Assembly: GCA_019649035.1 (NCBI GenBank)
Contig: BMAT01001375.1
Coordinates: forward strand, 1,857 to 34,882
Reading direction: 5' to 3'
DNA length: 33,026 nt
From: Elysia marginata
Taxonomy: Eukaryota; Mollusca; Gastropoda; Plakobranchidae
The notes beneath the pieces were generated by a model, which did not search any database, was not told the DNA's origin, and was given only the letters and a program-made list of their open reading frames with translations. This document shows positions 1 through 10,200 of this stretch, piece after piece. Position 1 is the first letter of the stretch, and the number at the start of each line of letters is the position of its first letter. The position numbers were made by a program, and so were the translations under genes.

Positions 1-209
1 CTCTACCCCTCGAGTGAGACATCTCTACTTAAATTATCTCTGCTATCCATAATCAAAAGAGGTTGGCAGGTCTGCTATTGGGTAATTTTCTTATTGCATT
101 AGAGAACAAAAATTTAAACACCCATTCCTCAAAGGCATTCATTGTCTCCAATCAGTTCTAGGAAAAGACACTGAGCTATACCTTAAGACAAAAACTGCTT
201 GAGTTTGAG

Positions 210-680
210 GCTGGGTAAGGAGATTTTCAGTGGATACCAGGATACAGCAACATCGAGGGCAATGAAAAGGCAGACAACCTTGCCAAGCATGGCTCAGGAT
301 TGCAAAAAGAAAAAACAATAATCACATATCAAGAAGCAAAAATACAATGATCAAGATGGCCGCAGGAGAAAGGTTGAAAAAGATCCAAGAAGATTTTAAC
401 AAAAATAAATGACTTCGGCATATTTGTCAGAAAGGAACAAACACTTTAGATTAAGAACTGGTCATAACAAAATGGCAAAACACATGTTAAGAACTTTTAG
501 AATAGGGGAATCAGAAATGTGCAAGTGCAGAGACAACTGAACATATTCTCCAGGAATGCTTGCTATATTAAAAAAAAATGAAAAAAGTCTGGGAATCTAC
601 TGCAGAGCTTAGCATCAAACTATTTGGCCCACTCAAAGAATTAGGAAAAAAAACTAACTATTAACTTCCTGTAACTGACA
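210..680 (+). pseudogene. LINE remnant: RNase H end and C-terminal Zn-binding region
   Basis: Decayed coding sequence of a non-LTR retrotransposon in a WDR26 intron. Around 225-330 the frame reads FQWIPGYSNIEGNEKADNLA, the RNase H motif WxPGHxxIxGNExAD-LAK. Around 440-570, with frame changes, come FRLRTGHNKMAKHMLRTFRI, a Cys pair (CKC) and TTEHILQECLLY, the Cys/His region often found after RNase H in I/Jockey-like elements. IKLFGPLKEL near 610-640 continues the same C-terminal domain. Stops and frameshifts show it is dead. The 5' part lies left of the window or is truncated. Confidence 0.8.
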
Positions 681-1047
681 GGTATACATCCTTAGAAAAC
701 TAAAGATTTGGAGAAAACAAAGAAGTTTAAAGTACTGTGATTGTGTGGTATTTTTTAATGAGGGGAATCATACAAACCCTTTTAGATTTTTTTTTTTGAT
801 TCAATAAATGTACCAACCCAAGGAAAAGGATTAACCAATTTGTAGAAGCATTTCTTTAAAACAATTATTTGTATACCATAATGTTATACTGATTTTGCAA
901 TTTCTAATTTCCTGCTTTCTGGTCACAATATGTATGAATCATTGTTAAACTCAATTTTCCGTGAATGATATGAGTGTAGCATTGATTTTTGTCTGAATAA
1001 TTGACTATCATTTTTTCAAACCAAAGAGATTCTCTCTTTATTTCCAG

Positions 1048-1204
1048 AATTCCTGCCACCTTCCATAATGCTTCCCCCACGTCGGTTGTTTACCCTGCTC
1101 AGTCAAGCAGTAGAACAACAGAAGGAAAAGTGCCCATTTCACAACACTCAGTTGGACTCTGATCTCTCCTCTATATCTTTGCTCATGGATCACATATGTA
1201 CAAA
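1048..1204 (+). CDS. WDR26: WDR26 exon: end of CTLH/CRA region to first WD blade
   Basis: Acceptor TTTCCAG ends at 1047 and donor GTAAAT starts at 1205. The exon starts with 2 nt completing a codon from an upstream exon outside the window and ends with 2 nt of a Lys codon. It encodes [20 protein letters not shown], then a stretch around CPFHNTQLD and SLLMDHIC, matching the helical linker before the propeller in human WDR26. Confidence 0.92.
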
Positions 1205-4200
1205 GTAAATACTTATACTTTGTAGATTTTTTTTTTTAGGGAAAAGCACTTTAACAGTGATGAGTTTTTTTTACCTGCTCCAAAATACCTTTAGGATATT
1301 AACAAACCTTATCATCTTTTCAATTTGCTATGATCTCAAAGGGAGTTAAGACATAAAGAATAGAGAAAACTTTGTAAATATTTATATCATGGGATAAAAG
1401 CAGGACTGTTATATTTAAAAAAAAATTTTTCTTCTTGGTTCTGCCAAAACAACCCAACTTGTATGGGATAAGAGATATAAATAACAACCATCTTTATTTC
1501 TTTTAGTATTATATTTACGTTTTTATATTGCTTTCATTGATTTCTCCTCTTCCACTTGCAGAGAACAGTTCCCTAATGTGACCACACAAGTGCTGTGGGA
1601 CCATCAGGACGAGGTGTGGCACTGTCAGTTCTCGCCTGATGGCACACGGTTGGCCACAGGGTCTAAAGACAACAAGCTCATAATTTGGCAGGTCAACATT
1701 GTAAGTCGTTTGTCTTTTGCTTAAGGCATAGGGCCCCAAGGCTGTGTACCTTGAAAATTAAACCCTAATTCGTAAGGATATCAATGTTGTAAATTTTTAC
1801 CATCTTGAATGGCTTTCAACCATTATGCTTTGACTATTTTTAATTGGAAACAGACGTAGATAACTTGAGTTTGTATACGTAGTTTAAATTTTTTTTAAAG
1901 TATGTTGAAGCCCTGACACGGTAATGGACAAAATTTTATTACATAAAGACATTTCAAGCATCATTTTGTCAAAGTGATGATAAAGTTATTATGACATGAA
2001 ACTCTGACATAAGGAGATTTAGGCTCTATTGACTGTGAAGACAAAAATCCCATGAACAATTATGTGTTACTCTAATCTTGTCTCAAACATTCTATATTTG
2101 ACACAATTTTGCTTCCTGATTTTTAAGAAGAAACTTGTTTTTATTTAATTATTTTCGTCTTGGTTAGTTTTTCCCAGCTTCACTTTTCTCAACTAAATGC
2201 TCTCTCACTTTACTTTTTCTGCTTGCTTCATTGTAGATTATATGTAGCTGCCTTTTGAAAAAATAAATTGGTTAGGAAGTCAATTCCCATCAGAATTTAA
2301 AAGGGCTACAGTCTGCCTTTGTTCTAAATATCAATGAAGTGTATCAATTTATTACATTAATTTTTTAGGGGACTGATAACCACCAAGGCTATCAAATTTT
2401 GCTTAATCATTTTAGGTATTTATTGAAAACATGTTTGAGGGCAAATCGACGATTTAATAACAGTTTTTACTTGTTATTATAAAAGTTGGACCTATTTTGA
2501 ACGAAATAATCGGTTTAAATTACATTGCAAATTATGAGAAAAAAAGGATCGAGCAAGTTCTATGTGTAGGTCTACTTTCCATTGAGGGTGTGAACTTGAG
2601 AGCATTAAAGTGGCAGAGGCTTGGAATTTATTTTATAATCTATCCAAGTCTTTCAAGACAAGGCAATCATGCTATTGATGCCAACTGTTTGTAATTTAGG
2701 ACCAGTTTGAAGTGCGGCATTTACGAACACTTGATGAGCACAAGTATGGTGTGGGATTTGTCTCATGGTGTCCAGATAATGTTCACATTCTTGTGTGTGG
2801 CCCCGATGAGACGAGTGAGGTCTTCATTTATAACTCTGTAGTGAGTATAAAAAATTTTTTGTTTTTTGTTTTTCAGTACATGAAACTCATCAGAGACATA
2901 TTTAAAATATCAACAGTTCATTTTACTACCTATCTTGAAATACATTGATTAGATTTTGCTATGACTTGATATTTGACTACTTTGTCACCTGTTAAAGAAC
3001 TTTATTCTGATACTTTTTTTTTTATTACTAAGAGCGTTTTCTGAGACCATATCTCTTCAATTTGTAAATTATGTAAATTTTCCCTTGGTTTCAGTCAGGG
3101 AGCTTCAACCCCATGGTCTCTAGAGGGGACTGTAGAAAGTTCAGGAGATTTTAATCAATCAGTTGCCTTTCCTTCCCTCTTTATGTTAGGTTTTGAATAA
3201 CTTTAATAACATCTCGCATCATCAGTCAATAAAATCAATAGAACAATTTTGCACAGTTCTTGTCCCCTTTTGTCTTTAATACATACATATATGATATGAT
3301 TTTTTTAAAAATAACTCATTGCTCTCCAGTCCTATTTAATTGATATATTTAAATCGTTAATGAAGCTGTATGAGATAGCTATATATTTAGATGGTAAAAA
3401 ATCAACCTCTAAGCCTACTTATTATTTAATGCACAGACAGGTGAAGTGAGGCAGCGTATTCATCAAAGTGCAGATGACAGCCTTACCTATGCAGCATGGA
3501 TGACAGATGGACGCAAGTTTGTTGTTGGCGGTGTTAGAGGACAGTTTTACTATTGTGTGAGTAAACAGAGGGTGCTGAGCAAAAGCCAGGAGTAGCCATT
3601 TTGCAAATGTTAAAAAAAAAAAGAAAGACAAAAGCATAAATTAAGATTTTTATAATGTCAAAATTCCATCTCTTAAATGCAGCGTATGCTCTTACTCAGT
3701 AAGCTGGAATGAGCTGTCTTAAAACTATTGTAGCTTCATTGCCCAAAATCATTAACTTCTTTCTTCTTTGATATTTGTATTACTATCTCTAGCATCTAGT
3801 ATTCTGCTCATGATCCAACTCATAGGCAAATTGACCTGAAATATGTGTGTGTATGTATATTTGAGCTCTCAATCCCTCTTTTGACTTTGGTAAACCTTGA
3901 AAAATGTATTGGTAGGTAGGTGCTTGTGGCATGATCTACAAATATATTTCTTTGAATTATGGTACACCTAGGTTCGAACCCTTACTTCAAACCTATTGAC
4001 ACAAAATCTTATACAGCTGCTGTTTGTTTAAAACTCAACTCTCTGGTCGCATTAATACATTTATTAATCTTATGTCTTTCCTCAGGACATTGATGGAAAT
4101 GTAATAGACACATGGGAAGGTATTCGAGTTCAAGGTCTTGCAGCCTTAGATGACAAGGTTGCACTTGCAGCTGACACACACCATCGAATCAAGGGTTATG

Positions 4201-7200
4201 ACTTTGACACTTTGCAAGACTTTCCTGTGTGAGTGCGGAGTTGATAAATTTCAAATTTCTTTATTTTGAAATTCAGTGGACCATTAATCATTTCTTTGTT
4301 GTTTTTTTTTCTCGTTTAGTTAATCTGTCTTCAAATTTTAATGAACTGTGTGTAAAAATGTATTGAAAAGAGTCATTTTAAATAATATGGTTTGGTAATT
4401 TTTTTGCTCTGCGATCCAACGGTATCTATACCTATCAATTGATAAAAAGGTAAAAGGATTTTGAAAACTTCTTATTGTTTGTTCATTTTCATAAGAGAAT
4501 TACAATTTTAAGTATTATGTTTTTACAATTAGGTCTGCAGACATTATCTCAAGTGTTGTATATCGAGTGAAATACTGCAAGAGAGTGGGTGCTTTTTGAT
4601 ACTTACTGTACTGGTAAGACTGGATTATTTATCTTGAGGAGCTTTTATGATTTCAGTCTAGCATTGTTTTCACTATATGCAGCATTCAAGAAGATCATCC
4701 CATCATGACATTTGTGATCGATGATAAGAAAGAGCTGGCTTTAATAAATGTAGCCTCTCAGGTAAGAAAAAAAAATTCTTTTAAAACGATAATTTGCTTC
4801 AGTTGCTTTTTTGTGTGCCATTTATTGTTTGGTTGGGGGTGTAAACTGGAAGCAGAAAATATTGAAAAGTAGGATCTCTTGAAAACTAAACATTTTTCCA
4901 CATTTTTCCACATTTTTATGTAAGTTTTGTCCTATTTTAAATCATGAAAACTTACGTGAAGAAAAGATTTCATTTAAACATAGTCTACGATTTGATCTAG
5001 GCTTTTCTTTAAGAGATAATCCCAGATTCATCCAGATCTAAAATTTTGTCCAGTTAGGAAGGGTATAGATTCTAATATGGTCATAGCAGACGGTTAGAGT
5101 GAATTTTAACATCAATCATCTCCATTTAGATCTTTGGTTAGATATGTCTAGATATGATCCAAATAACCTGGATTCTACAAGAAGTAGAAAATATGAGAAA
5201 TATGTGTTTTATCTATCAAGAAGACTAGCTTAGTCCAGTTTTGTATCTTAGATTTTTTTCTTAGGTGTATAACCGCAAACTTCTTACGTAACACGGGGGA
5301 TTTTTTTTTGCAGCTAGATCAGATTTAAAGGGCTCTGCACTTTGCAAGTTGAGATCTACAATAAAAATATTGAGGGCCACACCTAAACTATCCTTTGATG
5401 TAGATTTTAGTATCTAAGTGATAGGTTCATGATAAAGCGGCTATCCAGATTTAGCCTTGACTGTATACAATAATAAAATCAGTCTTTTTTTTAAACATTT
5501 ACTGCTTTTCTGTAAGCTCGTTTTTGCTGATGATGGGGTGAGTTTGAAGTTTTTTATTTCCATTTTTTCCTTCTCAAAATAATTTTGTTCTGTAATTAAT
5601 GATTGAAAGATTAACAGTATGTAATTAGCAGTTCAAAAAATGCTTGCCTTTGATCTGATTTGACTTATACTATCTTTAGCACCAGCTGCCTTGCCCCTCA
5701 AAGAAATGTAGGTTTTACTGTTGATGATGGCTCCATAAACATGTAGCTGTGTAGCTGAAATTCAAATTTGATAGCTCCATTTGATTTATGCAATGTAAAA
5801 ACACTGGGTACGAGTGGGTCCAAAAACATTTTGATTTTGTTAAAGAGCGAGTCAGTACCTTTGGGTTAAAAATTACTGCCTAAAATTTAAGAAATTAGAA
5901 AAAAAATTTCAAATGAAGAATAGGCTTTTCATAATATTGATTTTGTTCACTTACCTCCTGTTGCTATTTTATAACAAAACAAATTTTAAAGTTCTGTCAC
6001 ACATTTTTTTCTATGTTATTATAATCTTGAAGGTGGATGCAAGAGATCTTGTAGTCTCCTAAAGTTCTAATAAGCCTATTAGAATATGGCTGGGGTGACG
6101 CAATGTTGGCCATTTTTACTTTCAAAATTAAGTCAAAATTGCTTTTTATGGCAAGTGAAAAGTGCTCAATCAATGAAAAGCATTCATTGTTTTGTGAACA
6201 CTCAAAATCTGATTAATATGCTTTAAAAAACTATGGGGGTTTTGCTAGTTCAAATTCTATTTATTTTTTAAACTTGCTTTTACTAAGTAGATTGTTAAAA
6301 AAATGTTAACGGTGGAGTGAGCAAAGCTCTTGCTTACAAATAAGTTCAACTGAACAGTATGAATCTGTCCTGGTTTTACTCCAATAAAAATTTAGACTTG
6401 TCAGGATCTTAAGGTGGTAGCTATAGTATCAGTTCCATGTTGGAAATATTTCATTGAAAGTGGAGCAGCATAGCTCAGTCGTTAGCACATCAGACCTGTG
6501 ATATGGGGGTTGCAGGTTTGATTCTGACACCTGTTAAAACTGCCTAAGGAAAGCAATTTATTCACATTTTCCTAAGTTCACCCACCTGTAAGATTGGTAC
6601 TGGCTAAAGGCTGTGCTTGAAATCTGTGGAATGTTAGTATTTGAGCTCCTAACACTTAACAGGCAGCCGTACTATAATGCTCTGAAATATGAGGGAAACA
6701 TTTAAAGTCTTCAGACTGCTTTCGACAGTGGAAGGCTATGAACAAATTTTTTATTCTTTTTTTTTTTTTAAATGTGAAATATAACTGCTACTAGGCTGTC
6801 TTGCCTATTTCAGTATGTTATCAGAGAGGTTCAATGATACTGGTCTGGATGTGAATTTTTTTTAGATAAGCTCAGGTTTTTTTTTTCACTGTATAGTTAA
6901 ACAGTTCATATTTTGATTTTCCTTGCAGATGGTTGTAATAAACATAAGGATGAATTGAGTTCAAGAAAGCTATACATAGTTCAAACCTTGGTTTCTAAAT
7001 TACTTTGTGATGCAAAAGACTTCCTTAATAAACAGCCTTCACTGTTTACATTTTTAATTTCTAAAAAGAATTTTACCGTTGAAAGTATTAACCTATAAGT
7101 GCCCTGTTACATATTTTTCAAACATTTTCGTTATAACACAATTTTCCATTAAAAAAATATAACATTTATTAATATTGTTAGATAATCAGCATCTACTTTT

Positions 7201-10200
7201 TCAATATGGCTTATATTTGAGTTGTACCTGGTATTGTGTATTTTCAAAGTATTGTGCAAAAACCTGCTGCATAAACCTTTTGCTCAGTTCTTAAGGTGTC
7301 TGTAATTTCAGTATTTGAAAAAAATGAAGGAATTATTTCTGCACATTATCCTGCTGTAGAAATGATAGGAAAATCTTTTATATTGACCAAAGAACTTAGA
7401 TATACAAGCAGATTATGATGCCATAACAAATTGATCTGCAATCATGCTTGCTGCTCCAAATTTAAAAAAATTTAATTCATTCTCATGGAAATTATCTTCA
7501 GTTGGCCAACACCTAAATTGAATTTTTCCAATAGTTCATCTAAGTAGACCATACCTAGTTCAATTATGTCGTGGTTTAGACACTTGGCTTTTAGGCTGAG
7601 AGGTCTGGGGTCCAAGCCATGCAATTGGCAGGTTGACCTTTAGGTCGTGGGAAAGGTTGTTTGCACACATTTCTTACGCATTAAAGGAGTACGAGACTAT
7701 AGGCAGTGTAAATGTTGTCAGTATGCTAGAGTGATGCGCTTTATTTAGTTAGTAATGACCTGTTGGAGAATTCACGTAAAGCACTTGGAGCATTTTAGTG
7801 GACAGGCACTATATAACAAAAAAAAAGCGCTCTTTACTATACTTAATAAACAAGTTAACTTAATCTTAAATTTACTAAGTATGTTGTATTGGGTCTAAAA
7901 GTGTCTACTCCCTAAAATTATGTAAAAGAACATTAAATGACCATAATTTGTTACAAGTGCACCATCTTATCATTACTTTCATTAGAAAGCCACCTGAATT
8001 TTTGAACAAAAAATGTTTTGTGTTGTACTATAGCATGTCATAACTGCTCATGAAAGAAAGCCAGCAATTTGCCAGTTGCCTTTCACTTTTATGACATGCT
8101 ATAAAAAAGTAATAAATTAACTGGAGAAACAAAAAACAATGCCATGAATTAAACTCCAAGCCTGATGGTTCACAGGGGTGCCACTTGTGGGATCTGAAAG
8201 ATAAAGTTCTTCTACGCAAATTCCATGGACAAACGCAGGCTTTCTTCACCATCTACTCCTGCTTTGGCGGTCTCAACCAAGACTATGTTGCCAGTGGAAG
8301 TGAAGGTTTGCTCTTTTGAAATTTATCAAGACTTTACATCTTTGTATGGTTTTTTATGTATCTTGTTGATGAGATTGTTATGAAAATTATTTCCTTATAT
8401 TCTTGGAAAGCCTCTAAAAATTTGTTTCTGAATTTGAAAAGACATTACTTTAAAGGCAAGAGAAAACAAATGTTAGTAATTTCTCACCCTTGAGGTTGTT
8501 TAAATTTTTAACACTTGGCAGAGATTGTGCATCTTTCAATGATGTTGTAAATACATTTTGCCTAAAAAAGTGAATTTTCTCTTCATGTTGTTAGTAAGAT
8601 AATCGCAATCATCATTACCACTCTGTCAGGATATAGGCCACAGACCAATGACCTCCACCTTCATCTATCCTGGGTCAGCCTTTTAACCTCGTTCTGTGAC
8701 TTTCCAAGTCTTCGAGCCCACTTCCTATCTCCTTTTCCTTGTTCCATACAAGCCTGCCCCTCCTACCTTTCCCTGCTGGTTTCAACTCAGTGCTTTTTTA
8801 CTATGTAATTATTTTTTTTCTCTATGTGTGTCAAATCCATTTCTTGTTTGACCTATGTCATCTGTCAACAGTGTTTGTGTAATTCTCCTTTACAGGTCTT
8901 CATTTTTTACCTTGTCTCTACGCATATAATGGAATCTATTTTTTTTGGGGGGGGGGCAATACCTCTGAACAGACCATAAAGTCTTCATTTGGCACAAGCG
9001 GCGAGAGTCTCCTGTAGCAGTGCTGGAAGGTCACCGCCTCACTGTGAACTGTGTGCACTGGAATCCTGCAGAGCCAGGCATGCTGGCCAGTGCATCTGAT
9101 GATGGAACAGTGCGCATTTGGGGACCAAAAGATAAACTCAGGAGAAGGAAAGGTCAGGTTCAGGCTTAACTGGCATGTTGTAGAGAATGAATAGATTGCT
9201 CTAGAGTGGCTCCTCATGTTATTGCAGCTATAACCAACCTTTTGGTCAAAAAGGGCAAAAAATTTTTCAGATAAGGAAAAGGTACTTTTTCAAACATGTT
9301 CTGTTTCCAGAAAGTTGAGTTATATGAAATGTGTAGCACTCCCACAAAATGAGTCTACTTACAGTGTTGGTCAATTTAAGAAAATAGGCATTTTTAAGGG
9401 GAGGGACGGCACCTGAGACTATTTTTACATTTTTCTTAAGTTAGAAAGCTTTTACGTTAATTTTTGGGTTTTCCGTGGTCAAATTAGAGGAAATAATGGT
9501 ACTGAGAGCAAAAACTCATATTGTTGCCATGGTAACGTCGCCATCTTGGATTTTATGATATCAAATTACTGTGGATTTCAAAATGTATCTCTTCCCTCAA
9601 TTTTGTTTGGATTTCAATGAAAATGGGCATAAAGGAAGTTTAGGCCAATACAAAGAGCTGTATGCATGGGTTTTGATATATTTATGATACTTTATTTTTT
9701 TGCAATTTTTTCTAATTTTCAGTTCTGTGCTTTCTCAAATTTTCTGTAAATTTGAATAAAAATCAACTATTTTTCCAAAACTATGTAAGATATACAAAAT
9801 CTGATGCATACAGCCCTGCGTATATATCCAATGAAGATTCATGCAAAGTTTTGAGTAAATCCGTTGAGAAATAAAAAACTAGATAGGTTTTATGTAAAAA
9901 AAAATCAAGTTTTGAGAAAAACGGCTTTTAAGTTTTCAAACATATTCTTATACAGATTAGAGAGAAATAGGATTTGTTTTTCCTCGTTGAGAGCGATCAC
10001 TTTTCTTTGGCATTGTAACGATTACGAATGGAATTATATAGATGAATATATTTATATTGAAGAAATTATACTGGTAAAAGCGTAACTAAATAAAAGCCTG
10101 AATAAAAACAAACGCAGTGAACTGTAAGACCAAAATAAACGCAGCGAGTGATCGTAGTACAATACCGATACTGGTAGAAACTGGGCCTAGGTCAAGGTAT

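Larger units (their letters stand above)
4762..8175 (+). other. WDR26 large intron (3.4 kb)
   Basis: AT-rich intron between the exons ending in VASQ and starting GCHLW. It contains the decamer repeat near 4891, two tRNA-derived SINEs (about 6463-6700 and 7567-7840) and otherwise no recognisable coding sequence. The open frame at 6913-7098 is AT-rich noise. Confidence 0.85.

Noticed and set aside
6463-6540. Possible functional tRNA gene
   Set aside because: A and B boxes are present, but the arms do not pair as a cloverleaf and a SINE-like body follows directly.
8936-9217. 93-aa - strand open frame
   Set aside because: Antisense shadow of the WDR26 exon 8973-9152, which encodes conserved WD40 blades on the + strand.
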